Of a stretch of 64,000 bases of DNA, positions 10,769 to 20,345 are shown piece by piece. How positions within the stretch are numbered: the first letter of the stretch is position 1; the number at the start of each line of letters is the position of its first letter. The DNA lies in contig CAUYVT010000040.1 in assembly GCA_963576565.1 (NCBI GenBank), forward strand, positions 110,511 to 174,510, written 5' to 3'. The notes under the pieces were generated by a model, which saw only the letters and a program-made list of their open reading frames with translations, had not been told where the DNA came from and did not search any database. The stretch is from Aspidapion aeneum (Eukaryota; Arthropoda; Insecta; Coleoptera; Brentidae). The translations under genes were made by a program, and so were the position numbers.

Positions 10769-11125
10769 ATAAGTCTTCAAGCTTACGTGGACAAAGCCTG
10801 GCCGGCAATCTAAAAATAAGAACAAGTCCACCACGGAGCCTTATAAATCGCAACTTTACAAGGAAAAAACTCACAGCCGTTCTCCGTTAGATTAAAAACA
10901 AACAATTGCATCGAAAAAATTAATTTTATCAGCAAGCCGCGATTCGTAAGATGTACACGAAATAAAACTGAAAATCAACACCACCACAACACTAAAATGC
11001 ACAACACATAAACGACTGCAAAGCATACGAAACAAACCAACCTCACTTTAACGAGATCAGCTGTTCATCTGCCCGCACGTACCCAACCAAAGTATTAATA
11101 ACTCCGGTTAGGTGTGGTCTGACTA

Positions 11126-11172
11126 GCCACAGACACATGTGTTTCGCTCTCATTAGAGCACATCAGTGTGAC
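11126..11172 (-). ncRNA. hammerhead ribozyme motif, unit 3 (type I)
   Basis: Identical to unit 2 in core and stems; 404 bases from it. Confidence 0.72.
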
Positions 11173-11540
11173 ATAAGTCTTCAAGCTTACGTGGACAAAG
11201 CCTGGCCGGCAATCTAAAAATAAGAACAAGTCCACCACGGAGCCTTATAAATCGCAACTTTACAAGGAAAAAACTCACAGCCGTTCTCCGTTAGATTAAA
11301 AACACTGCACTTGCATCGAAAAAATTAATTTCATCAGCAGGCCGCGATTCGTAAGATGTACACGAAATAAAACTGAAAATCAAAACTTAAACACTTACCA
11401 CAACACTAAAATGCACAACACATAAACGAATGCAAAGCAAACTAAACAAACCAACCTCACTTTTAACGAGATCAGCTGTTCATCTGCCCGCACGTACCCA
11501 ACCAAAGTATTAATAACTCCGGTTAGGTGTGGTCTGACTA

Positions 11541-11587
11541 GCCACAGACACATGTGTTTCGCTCTCATTAGAGCACATCAGTGTGAC
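11541..11587 (-). ncRNA. hammerhead ribozyme motif, unit 4 (type I)
   Basis: Identical to unit 2 in core and stems; 415 bases from unit 3. The fifth, partial unit ends before the ribozyme region. Confidence 0.72.
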
Positions 11588-11854
11588 ATAAGTCTTCAAG
11601 CTTACGTGGACAAAGCCTGGCCGGCAATCTAAAAATAAGAACAAGTCCACCACGGAGCCTTATAAATCGCAACTTTACAAGGAAAAAACTCACAGCCGTT
11701 CTCCGTTAGATTAAAAACAAACAATTGCATCGAAAAAATTAATTTCTTCAGCAAGCCGCGATTCGTAAGATGTACACGAAATAAAACTGAAAATCAAAAT
11801 CTTAAACACTTACCACAACACTAAAATGCACAACACATAAACGACTGCTGCATA

Positions 11855-12007
11855 GGATATAAAATTGTTGAAGCACCCCAAAATCTCATCTATTTCCCAG
11901 TCAACGTAAAAACGTTAAGTAACATAACCGTATGGGTTAGGGACCAAAACAATGAATTGATCAATTTTAGTAGATTGCATATAAAAAGGCAGTGGACGCC
12001 ATTATAA
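11855..12007 (+). pseudogene. P1 Polinton minor capsid protein, C-terminal segment
   Basis: After the second copy of the 12-bp TSD the frame continues with VEAPQNLIYFPVNVKTLSNI, a WVRDQNNELINF block and a basic end, stopping at 12,005-12,007. This is the usual C-terminus of the insect Polinton protein. The three segments together give about 225 codons. The next P1 gene starts 34 bases downstream. Confidence 0.72.
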
Positions 12008-12040
12008 AATTATTATTTAAACTGTCGCGTAATAGAAAGC

Positions 12041-12223
12041 ATGGTGCTAAAGTATTTAAGTCAAAACAGTTTTAACTCCCACCAACATACCCACGCAAAA
12101 AAATCGTATAAAAGAAAGAAAAAAACCAATTCATTAGTTAGTCTTACACCGGCTTCAAAACAGTTAACAAAGACCAACCGCGCTTTCCTGAGATCACTTG
12201 GTTTAAAACTAAGGAGACAATGA
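12041..12223 (+). CDS. P1 small basic protein
   Basis: A 60-residue, very basic protein (AKKSYKRKKK in the middle, LRRQ at the end) lying between the minor and major capsid genes. Its stop overlaps the start of the major capsid frame (ATG 12,220). Position, size and charge suggest a small DNA-binding or virion core protein, but I do not recognise a family and the function is unknown. The frame is intact. Confidence 0.5.
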   Translation: MVLKYLSQNSFNSHQHTHAKKSYKRKKKTNSLVSLTPASKQLTKTNRAFLRSLGLKLRRQ

Positions 12224-12471
12224 ACTTTTTAAATGTGACAGATAAAATTATTGAGGATAACTCGGTCATAAGATACGAGACCTATTCCTACGATCCATTT
12301 TCACCCACCAAATTAAACAACAATGACGAAATTAAAATTGTTATACCAGATGTTGAAGCCTACACTTTGCCATGTGAGAGTTATCTATACATTGAAGGAC
12401 AGCTAACCAATGATGGAAAATTTTCGGAAAACATGAAATTTAGCAACAACCCAATTGCGTTTATGTTTAAT
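12220..12471 (+). pseudogene. P1 Polinton major capsid protein, N-terminal segment
   Basis: Starts MNFLNVTDKIIEDNS and continues with FSPTKLNNNDEIKI and LPCESYLYIEGQLT, the N-terminal signature of the Polinton double-jelly-roll major capsid protein. The frame is open until a LINE inserted after the codon ending at 12,471. The gene resumes at 16,612 and again at 34,612. It would form the icosahedral shell of a Polinton virion; here it is broken by two LINE insertions, one of which carries a second Polinton. Capsid assignment follows from the family and from gene order next to the minor capsid gene. Confidence 0.82.
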
Positions 12472-12810
12472 AATTGTAATTGTAAAAATTGACCTTGAGA
12501 TGCACGTATTAAAAATTTGAGCTCCGTATTTTAATTGTTTTTTATGTCGTAAATTACTCTAAATAAATGGTTTTTGTACCTACATGTGCAGAATTAAACA
12601 GCAAAAAATATTTGATGTGTAATATAAACGGGTTTTAATAAATAAATATTGATTTGGTTGAATAATGGTCAGTGAACGACAAACATTTGGCAATAAAAAA
12701 GTTGTCTCGGAATAAACAACATAAAAAGTTATCAGTTCAATGTGTGAGTTTTAATATTAGGGGAGACCGGGCATAATATTTATTTTGCTTTTATTACGCA
12801 TAAGTGAAAA

Positions 12811-13605
12811 ATGACAAAAAATTGTTTTGTTTGTGAAATGCAAGTCCTGGATGACGATTCATGTAATTGTGATGGATGTCATTTAACTTTTCACTGTGGA
12901 TGTGCAGGTCTTTCAAGATCCGAGAAGATAGTAATGCAGCAGGTAAAGGACAAGCGAGTCCTAAAATTTTATTGCGAAGTGTGTCAGGAAGGACTTCGAA
13001 TACTCCCTATATTAAAAAAAAGGATTGATAAAATGGAAGAAAAGTTAAGTAGCTTAGAAATTAATACCCTTGAAAATCAAAGTAACCCCGAAATGTTGCG
13101 TCCCAAAACCAACTATGCATTAGAAGATAATAATAATAGTGGGTCAGATAAACAAGCTGATATTGGCTATAATGATTTTATACAAGAAATGAATGAAAGG
13201 AAAACTCGTGAAAGAAATGTTATGTTATACAATGTACCAGAATCCAAAAAACAGTTAGTTCAAGATAAGATAAACGATGATAAAAAGCTTATTATTAACT
13301 TATTACATCCAGTTTTTGATGTGTCTACCAAAATAGTTAAGGTATTGAGAGTTGGGAAACCTGGCGATAAAGTCAGACCCTTGAAAATCATAATGGATAA
13401 CAAACAAACAGCCATTGAAATTATTAAAAATAAAAAGAAGAATACTAATCCCAATATTAGCATTACTTCTGACCTAACACTGGCACAAAGAAAACATTTA
13501 AAACAACTTAGAGAGGAACTTGCCACAAAAAAAGAAAATGGAGAAAATGTTACCATCAAATACATAAAAGCGAACCCCAGAATTGTCAAGGAAAAAAACC
13601 AGTAA
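12811..13605 (+). CDS. LINE A ORF1: PHD-like zinc finger and nucleic-acid-binding protein
   Basis: 264 residues. The N-terminus has a cysteine/histidine finger of PHD type (CFVCEM ... CNCDGCHLTFHCGC ... FYCEVC, residues about 5-58). A predicted coiled coil follows (ILKKRIDKMEEKLSSLEINT, about 69-88), then the ERNVMLYNVPES block and an RRM-like region (about 134-220) typical of LINE ORF1 proteins. Likely role: chaperone and packaging of element RNA. PHD fingers in ORF1 are described for CR1-like elements. The frame is intact. It ends just before the ORF2 frame, which is shifted by one. Confidence 0.75.
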   Translation: MTKNCFVCEMQVLDDDSCNCDGCHLTFHCGCAGLSRSEKIVMQQVKDKRVLKFYCEVCQEGLRILPILKKRIDKMEEKLSSLEINTLENQSNPEMLRPKTNYALEDNNNSGSDKQADIGYNDFIQEMNERKTRERNVMLYNVPESKKQLVQDKINDDKKLIINLLHPVFDVSTKIVKVLRVGKPGDKVRPLKIIMDNKQTAIEIIKNKKKNTNPNISITSDLTLAQRKHLKQLREELATKKENGENVTIKYIKANPRIVKEKNQ

Positions 13606-13673
13606 AAACGGGTAACACTAAAAGAGATAATGAGTCAAAGGAAATTCTAATATTCTATCATAACGTAGGTGGC

Positions 13674-14750
13674 ATGAGAACTAAATTAAAGCACTTTAAA
13701 GAGTGGACATTAGCTTGTACACATGATATAATTTTACTATGTGAAACTTGGTTAAATTCAGATTTTTCTGACTCTGAGTTGGGGTTTTCAAATTTTAATA
13801 TATATAGAAGTGACCGGGAAAATATAGTTAATAACCACGCAAAACTCGGAGGAGGAACTCTGATTGCTGTTAGAAATAATCTAGTGTCGAAAAGAATACC
13901 ATGTGATGACTCGTTGTTGAATCAAGTGTTTATACTTGTCACTTACAATCATGAACAATACCTTATTGGATGCTGTTACATACCTCCTGGGTCAAATTTG
14001 AATATTTATGAAACGTATTGCTCATCTGTGGAAGAAATAAAATGTCGCTATCCAAATGCGAAGCTGATTTTAACTGGCGATTATAATATTCCTGATGCCA
14101 GATGGAGAAATGACGAACATGGTGTTATAGCGGTATGTCCTAGTGGATCTCCCGGTGAAATTATGGGTAATTGCTTTGGCTATCTTGGTATGTACCAAAA
14201 AAACTTAATTCCTAATAATTTAAACAGATTTTTGGACTTGGTATTTACAAGTGTTGACATGTTGCTTGTGGACAGAGCTGTGGATCCTATTGATTCAAGC
14301 ACCGCGTATCATATACCTCTAGATATTTCATTTAAGATAAAATGTACAAATTTTGTTAAATGTGAAGAGTACTACTATGATTATAAAAACGCAGATTATT
14401 TTTCTATAAACAATTACATAGCAATTGTCAATTGGGATTCACTTTTTGAATATGATATTGATGAGGCAGTTCAAATATTTTACGACGTTATCTATACTGC
14501 TATTAATCATTTTGTGCCTCTCAAAAAATTTAAATCTTCGTCATTTCCTAAATGGTTTAGTCCCGAATTGAAACGACTTGTTAGTAAAAAAAAGTTGGCT
14601 CATATCAATTATAAAGAGTCGAAATCAATTGAGGACTATATGGTTTTTTCTCGGTTACGGAGTGAATGTAAACAGCTTACAGCTTTGTGTCATGATTCAT
14701 ATATTGGCAGAGTTGAGCAAAATATAAATAATAATCCTAGATCTTTTTGA
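13674..14750 (+). CDS. LINE A ORF2, endonuclease part
   Basis: Apurinic-type endonuclease. Upstream of the first ATG the frame already reads FYHNVGG, then MRTKLKHFKEW, ILLCETWLNSD (catalytic E), GGGTLIAVRNNL, LTGDYNIPD (D/N) and a degenerate end, where the usual SDH reads TAYHIPL, so the last catalytic histidine region is altered. It stops at a TGA in the SF/W position at 14,748-14,750. The RT frame begins one frame over. Two breaks (a nonsense change and an adjacent frameshift) separate endonuclease from RT. Confidence 0.82.
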   Translation: MRTKLKHFKEWTLACTHDIILLCETWLNSDFSDSELGFSNFNIYRSDRENIVNNHAKLGGGTLIAVRNNLVSKRIPCDDSLLNQVFILVTYNHEQYLIGCCYIPPGSNLNIYETYCSSVEEIKCRYPNAKLILTGDYNIPDARWRNDEHGVIAVCPSGSPGEIMGNCFGYLGMYQKNLIPNNLNRFLDLVFTSVDMLLVDRAVDPIDSSTAYHIPLDISFKIKCTNFVKCEEYYYDYKNADYFSINNYIAIVNWDSLFEYDIDEAVQIFYDVIYTAINHFVPLKKFKSSSFPKWFSPELKRLVSKKKLAHINYKESKSIEDYMVFSRLRSECKQLTALCHDSYIGRVEQNINNNPRSF

Positions 14751-16453
14751 AATTTTGTAATGATCAAAGAAAAGTTCACTCACTGCCAATATCAATGTTT
14801 TTGGGTGATAGAAATAGTGGTAGTCTTCATGAAACTGTAGATCTTTTTTCAGAGCATTTCTCTACTGTTTACAAAAGTGACAATAACGCCAATCTTCCCC
14901 ATTATAATTTCGAAAAAACTGTTGATGTGAACCCATTAGTTTTGTCATATTCTGATATTATAAATCGAATTAATGATCTACCCGTTAAATTTTCATCAGG
15001 TCCAGATGGAATACCATCTCATTTTTTAATTAACTGTGTCTTTACTTTGGCGGTACCCTTGAAATTTTTATTTAACAGATCGTTAGGGTCTGGGAAATAC
15101 CCAATTTTTTGGAAAAATAGTTATTTAAAACCAATTTATAAAAATGGAAATAGGGAAAACATTGAAAATTACCGTGCAGTGTGTACTCAGTCAGAAATCC
15201 CTAAACTACTTGATTTCTTAACTACAAAGCATTTATCGTGGGCCTGCAAATCAATAATAATTTCACAACAACACGGGTTTACATCTCAAAGATCAACAGT
15301 TACTAACTTGGGAGTGTATCAAAAACGCATTATCTCGGCTTTTGAGAATCAGCTGCAGGTTGACTCTATCTATACTGACTTTTCCAAAGCTTTTGATAGA
15401 GTCAACTTGCGGTTGCTTCTACATAAGTTAACTGCACTGGGTTTTTCAGATTCCTGGATATCATGGCTTCATAGTTATTTAACCGACCGAAAGATGAGTG
15501 TTAGGATCTACAGTTCTTTGTCTCAGGTTATCGATGTACCATCTGGTGTCCCCCAGGGCTCTCATTCTGGACCCCTTCTGTTTAATTTATTTATTAATGA
15601 TGTTATTCAAGTTATAGAGCATGCTGAAGCACTAAATTTTGCTGATGACTTTAAGTTATATAAAATAATTTGTTCGGATCTTGACATATATAATCTACAA
15701 CTTGATTTGGATAATTTTTATTATTGGTGTTCTATTAATGATTTAGATTTAAATGTGAATAAATGTTACTGTATTTCATTTTCTTGGAAAAATAACACAG
15801 TTCTTAATTTGTATACCTTAGGAAACCAAGTGATTGAAAGAAAAGATGAAATTAAAGATCTAGGAATATTGGTTGACAGCAAATTAACGTTTAGGGCTCA
15901 CATTTCAGGTGTCGTTTCAAAGGGATTTAAAATGTTGGGGTTTATTACAAGATTGTCTAAAGATTTTAATTATATGACTTTTAAAGTATTATACTGCTCA
16001 TTGGTTAGATCTATCTTGGAGTACACCTCATTCATTTGGAATCCTCATTATAATGCTTATATCGAAAGCCTAGAAAGGGTACAGAATAAATTTTTAAGAA
16101 CTTGTGCATACAAAATGAACCTCATTAGGGGCGAATATGAGTATGGCTGCATAAAAAAAACTTTAAATATACAGTCTCTCCAGAATCGTAGGATAATAAT
16201 TGATTTATGCTTTATAAGTAAATTGATAAAAGGTGAGATCGACTGTTCAACTTTACTTGATTGTGTAGGCTTAAATGCTGCTCGCCATACTCGGGTTAGT
16301 AACCTGTTTCATATTGAATATAATGGAACAAACTATGCATATCATAACCCCATTAGTAGATCTCTTCGGTTGGCAAATAATCTCTCAGGACAGGTTGATA
16401 TTTTTAACAATTCTATCAGTGTGATAAAAAATCGTCTTAATTCATGTTTGTAA
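14747..16453 (+). CDS. LINE A ORF2, reverse transcriptase part
   Basis: 568 codons. RT blocks: SSGPDGIPSHFL, KNSYLKPIYKNGNRENIENY, a DFSKAFDRVN block (motif A), GVPQGSHSGPLLFNLFINDV (motif B) and NFADDFKLYK (motif C with the catalytic DD). A C-terminal region follows (SLVRSILEYTSFIWNP, LERVQNKFLR). It is joined to the endonuclease only across the stop and frameshift at about 14,750. The RT active site is intact. Confidence 0.88.
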   Translation: MKFCNDQRKVHSLPISMFLGDRNSGSLHETVDLFSEHFSTVYKSDNNANLPHYNFEKTVDVNPLVLSYSDIINRINDLPVKFSSGPDGIPSHFLINCVFTLAVPLKFLFNRSLGSGKYPIFWKNSYLKPIYKNGNRENIENYRAVCTQSEIPKLLDFLTTKHLSWACKSIIISQQHGFTSQRSTVTNLGVYQKRIISAFENQLQVDSIYTDFSKAFDRVNLRLLLHKLTALGFSDSWISWLHSYLTDRKMSVRIYSSLSQVIDVPSGVPQGSHSGPLLFNLFINDVIQVIEHAEALNFADDFKLYKIICSDLDIYNLQLDLDNFYYWCSINDLDLNVNKCYCISFSWKNNTVLNLYTLGNQVIERKDEIKDLGILVDSKLTFRAHISGVVSKGFKMLGFITRLSKDFNYMTFKVLYCSLVRSILEYTSFIWNPHYNAYIESLERVQNKFLRTCAYKMNLIRGEYEYGCIKKTLNIQSLQNRRIIIDLCFISKLIKGEIDCSTLLDCVGLNAARHTRVSNLFHIEYNGTNYAYHNPISRSLRLANNLSGQVDIFNNSISVIKNRLNSCL

Positions 16454-16611
16454 AATGTTTAACAGTGAATGTTTATTTTTAATTACCTAAGTGTTTTTTA
16501 TATGTTTAGGGACTCTAGTGAATTTTTTAGGTTATTTTAAGTATTTTGTAATTTAAAATTGTAAAATGGTGCTATCCGTTTAATAAATAAACTAAACTAA
16601 ACTAAACTAAA

Positions 16612-17098
16612 GAAATAAGATACGACTTGAATGATGTCACTGTCGATTTTGTAAGAGATGTGGGTACTACCACCTTGCTTAAAGGATATTGTTCGCTAAG
16701 CAATGGCGAAAGCAAAAAACTGCGAAATGCAGGTTGGTTCCCAAACATTAAATTCAATGAAGCCATCATACTGTGTGACAAGAAAGGCAATTTTAATGCT
16801 ATTTATCCATTGAGAAATTAGCATGGATTTTTTGAAGATTATAGAAAAATTATCTTAAATTCAAAGCAACAGTTAACTTTGATATGATCCAATTCAGATA
16901 ACAATTGTATAAAAAAATGATATTACTGGTGAAAAAGTAAAAATTTTACTAACAACCATGCGATGGATGATGCCACATGTAACAACAAATATCCCAACCG
17001 AACTGACATTATCAAAGATTGTCAACAAAGGTACAGAGATCCCAATTAATTTTCGACGATGGGAACTGGTAGAGTATCCCGAACTTATGCAAACAACT
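16612..17098 (+). pseudogene. P1 Polinton major capsid protein, middle segment
   Basis: Resumes after LINE A: DVGTTTLLKGYCSLSNGESK, LRNAGWFPNIKFNEAI and an HGFFEDYRKIILNSKQQL block, all typical of the Polinton capsid protein. It holds a TAG (16,819-16,821), a further in-frame stop near 16,884, and a frameshift near 16,905-16,925. Then it continues as TTMRWMMPHVTTNIPTELTL and RRWELVEYPELMQTT to 17,098, where the poly-A end of LINE B (minus strand) is inserted. Confidence 0.82.
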
Positions 17099-18049
17099 TT
17101 TTTTTTTTTACGGGTATGCGCACTTGCAAGGAGATCCCTATCACGCTCGAGAAGCGGCAAGTGCGCGGAAATGTTGGTGCGTGTTGGTTTTGAAACGGTT
17201 CAGGTTGTAACCTGCAGGGAAAACTGTCGCAGGGAGTTTATTTCACAGCGATGCTGTTCTCCAGAGATATGAATTCTGATATAGGTCGGTTTGACGTGTT
17301 CGCCTAGTAGGTGCTACTCCCGGGGGGATCATACGTGCCAACTCTTCAGAGCATTTTCCGTGATAATACCTGTAGAAGAGAGATAGATCGCCCACAGTTC
17401 TTCGATGTTCGAGACTATCCAAGCTACGGGTAAGTGCGGGGTCATTGATCAGCTTGATAGCTCGTTTTTGCACGGTGTTCAAAAGCATTAAGGTATGTTT
17501 GGGTGCCGCACTCCATATATGTGAGCAGTACTCCATAGTTGGTCGAATCTGGGCTTTGTAGAGTGTCAGCAGCTGGCTTGGTGTATACAGATGTCTTGTA
17601 CGAAATAGCACCCCAAGCTTTTGGGACGCCCTTTTAGCTATATCTGCCACGTGACTGTGCCAAGACATGTTGGTCTCTGCAGTGACTCCTAAGATGTTCA
17701 ACTGGCTCTGCAATGCGACAGCACTTCCAGATAGCATGATGTTTGGCTCACCGGTGCTGGTCTTTTTCGAAAACAGGGCTGCTTGGGTTTTCTGCGCGTT
17801 GAACTGTACAAGGTTTTTGTTGCCCCAGTCCTCTATTATCTCCAAGTCGTTATTTATCTGTGATATTTCAGTTAGTCTAAGGTAATGGAATTCACGTGCG
17901 GAGAGACATGTGGGTGGTATGACTGAGGAGACTACATTGCCATCATCTGCAAAGCAATAAAGTGGATTTACTGTTTTATCTATGAGGTCATTTATGTAAA
18001 TCAGAAAAAGTGTTGGCGAAAGGATTGCTCCCTGTGGCACACCAGCATT
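17099..18049 (-). pseudogene. LINE B copy 1, 3' part: jockey-like RT C-terminus and poly-A end
   Basis: Minus strand. From 18,049 down: GVPQGAILSPTLFLIYINDL (RT motif B), YCFADDGNVVS (motif C), and the thumb/C-terminal region (EYCSHIWSAAPK, HRRTVGDLSLFYRYY). The frame ends at a TGA at 17,243-17,245 where copy 2 (42,858-45,595) has a Trp codon. The copy also lacks about 45 bases present in copy 2 just before that. The element ends in a poly-T run at 17,099-17,109 on + (its poly-A tail). The other half lies at 32,839-34,611; P2 separates them with a 6-bp TSD. Confidence 0.9.
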
Positions 18050-18649
18050 AGTAGTACAGTAGTGGAGGTTCTGGCTACAATGGTAACCATGCCATCCACT
18101 TCTCCGAAGTGGATGGCCTGTTGCTGAAGAAGTGAAAATAGTTTGACCTTGGGACTAAAAGAAGTGTGTAAGAAGTTGTGAGCAATGACGCAACAACCAG
18201 AGGCTGTTGAAAGGCCCTATTGGTCAATGAGTTAGGTGCCAATGCGAGAGTAGGTACAATGAGGTGTTTTTTTTAAATTTTTTAGTAAGATAGCTACTTC
18301 ACTAGCTTAGCCTGGTCTAGGTAAGTCTTAATGTGAAAAAGGCCTTAGGTAATTGTTGGTTAAAAAATAAAATAATTTCTAAAAATATTTGTTAAAATGA
18401 ATCGGGATTGTCTGTGTATCTATTATCATTGTGTATGCATTGTTTCTAACCTTAGTGACCCCAATTTGTTAAAATGAATCGGGATTGTCTGTGTATCTAT
18501 TATCATTGTGTATGCATTGTTTATAACATTAGTGACCCCACACACGTTCCTGTTTTATTTAATACAGCTGGTTACTTATGCTGTACAGGATGTCTCAAAG
18601 TAAATAATTCTAAAATAAAAAACTCAAAGTATGTTTTAATTATATATTT

Positions 18650-18970
18650 TTATTCATATATATCATATAAACCACACTCATCTCGACCATCAAATTTAAA
18701 AATAATTGATTGAAGATGTTTTTTCACGTCATAGTTTGGATATATTTTCGAATATTCCAGCGCTGCATCTGTTAATTTACGTTTCCATATTGTAGGTAAT
18801 AATGGGTATAATGTTGGTAGTTTTTCCTCAATGATGTACCTGCATGAATCAAACCCAAAAGATATCCATTCTGCTAACCATTTATAAATATTTTCATAAC
18901 TTTTCTCTTCTAAAAGTCCTTCTAGTTCAAAGTCAATTTTAGTTGACCAATAATTATATTGAAAGTCCAT
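18650..18970 (-). CDS. P2 TIR-borne 106-residue protein, left copy
   Basis: An acidic/aromatic 106-residue protein starting MDFQYNYWSTKIDFELEGLL and ending DECGLYDIYE. It has one Trp-rich helix-forming region (YKWLAEWISFGFDSCRYIIE) and a basic segment (WKRKLTDAALEY). I do not recognise a family. The same protein is encoded, identical in all residues, in the right arm (31,995-32,315), both copies pointing outward to the element ends. An AT-rich promoter-like stretch precedes it and AATAAA follows the stop. Intact, identical copies in both arms of an otherwise mutation-tolerant sequence suggest that it is a real gene. Function unknown. Confidence 0.65.
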   Translation of the reverse strand: MDFQYNYWSTKIDFELEGLLEEKSYENIYKWLAEWISFGFDSCRYIIEEKLPTLYPLLPTIWKRKLTDAALEYSKIYPNYDVKKHLQSIIFKFDGRDECGLYDIYE

Positions 18971-19865
18971 CTTACTGTGTTCTAAATTTTAATTTATGAT
19001 CTAACTGTTATAGCTCTGGCTGAACGAATGAATGAAGTGTTGGTTAAAAAGATATTAAGGCAAAAGTTGTTTGTGGTGTTTAACACCACGTGACCAATGC
19101 ATGATATAATAGTGATATGTGTTTGTATTGCATCACCTACCTATTATGTGACGTAATCCGTGGCTGTTGTTCAAGTTTGAAGGACCCAAGAAATAATGTG
19201 TACCTATTATTGTGTTGTTATCTAACACGGTTTAAAATTGGCAGATTAGCCAACAAAAAGACCTCATTAGCTTAGCCTGGTATGTTTGAATGTAAAACAG
19301 GCGTTAGTTGATTAATAATAATAATAATAATAATTATTGTCTCTGTTTGTTAAAAAACAGATAACCTTATGACCCCTCACATGTTTCTGTGTTATCGAAT
19401 TAGCAATAACCACTAGACCACGTAATATGATGCAATATTATGTAATACAGTTGGTTATTTATATGGTGTGACGCAATTGTCGTAATATGTATTTGATAAA
19501 AATTACAATTTTTAATTTTTCATTGTTGTAATGATCGTCAACAAGAATATTGCAAACGTATTGAATGTTAATATTTCAGAATAACTAAAACTGCATCAAA
19601 ATACTTATTAATTTTAGTATCTATGGGAAAAACACACAAACAAAGGCTTAAACAAGCAAGAGATGTATGTATTATAAAAAAGTAAAATAAGTGCCAAAAG
19701 GCATAATAAAATAAAATAAAAATAAGGGTACATAATGAAAGATCGCTATGAGCTGGGGGTAGCAAAGCTACTTTTTACGCTATATGTGTATGTTTTGTGT
19801 CGACAGTTTCCAAGAAAGACGCATTTCGATGTAATGCGCAAATCTCATTTGGTCCTTAATAGTTT

Positions 19866-20345
19866 TTCACTAATTTCTCAGCACCTATTGAACCGATTCG
19901 AGAAATTCATTTTGTATGGGATTGATATATCTAATTTGTATTAATTTTAGCCTTAATAGTTTTTCACTAATTTCTCGGCACCTATTGAACCGATTCGAGA
20001 AATTATTTTTTAATGCATTGGTGTGGCTTAACTTGTACTAATTTTTAAGGAGCCATAGATCACCTAAAAGGGCATTAATAGTTTTTCGCTAATTTCTCAA
20101 CACATATTGAACCGATTCGAGAAATTCTTTTTGTATGGGATTGATATATCTAATTTGTATTAATTTTAGCCTTTATAGTTTTTCACTAATTTCTCGGCAC
20201 CTATTGAACCGATTTGAGAAATTATTTTAAATGCATTGGTGTGGCTTAACTTGTGCTAATTTTTAAGGAGCAATAGATCACCCAAAAGGGCATTAATAGT
20301 TTTTCGATAATTTCTCAACACATATTGAACCGATTCGAGAAATTC
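19866..20345 (+). repeat. Five repeats of an AATTTCTC...GAGAAATT inverted motif (left arm)
   Basis: Five copies of a ~36-base motif: AATTTCTC, about 20 bases containing ATTGAACCGATT, then GAGAAATT. Motif starts are 19,872, 19,969, 20,091, 20,188 and 20,309, so spacings alternate 97, 122, 97, 121. Each could form an 8-bp stem hairpin. Two weaker relatives occur at about 21,250-21,290 and 21,385-21,410. The mirror set is in the right arm at about 30,621-31,093. Confidence 0.85.

Larger units (their letters stand above)
10030..11854 (-). mobile_element. retrozyme-like tandem array, ~4.5 units of 404-415 bp, 12-bp TSD
   Basis: Units start (as CGCAACTTTACAAGG) at 10,030, 10,439, 10,849, 11,253 and 11,668; the last is cut at about 185 bases. 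Units are nearly identical, with small indels. Each full unit carries one hammerhead ribozyme motif on the minus strand. The array is flanked by GGATATAAAATT on both sides (10,018-10,029 and 11,855-11,866), and the minor capsid frame continues directly across, so it arrived as a multimer in a single insertion. No ORF of note. Short tandem, hammerhead-bearing, non-coding elements with 10-15 bp TSDs are known as animal retrozymes, thought to be mobilised by Penelope-like elements. Assignment to that class is inference. Confidence 0.8.
12472..16611 (+). mobile_element. LINE A: CR1/jockey-group non-LTR retrotransposon in the P1 capsid gene
   Basis: A 4.1-kb element with ORF1 (PHD-like finger), endonuclease and reverse transcriptase, ending in a short (CTAAA)n tail at about 16,588-16,610. 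It interrupts the capsid frame exactly between codons: AAT ends at 12,471 and GAA begins at 16,612. No target-site duplication is visible. It appears close to full length, because 5' non-coding sequence of about 340 bases precedes ORF1. Confidence 0.88.

Noticed and set aside
10030..11854. CRISPR-like or ordinary satellite array
   Set aside because: Units are ~404-415 bp and contiguous without spacers, and a perfect 12-bp TSD flanks the array. It is an inserted tandem element in a eukaryotic context.
16894..17272. Frames of 88 and 104 codons on opposite strands around 17,000
   Set aside because: They straddle the junction between the capsid fragment and the LINE B tail and are chance joins.
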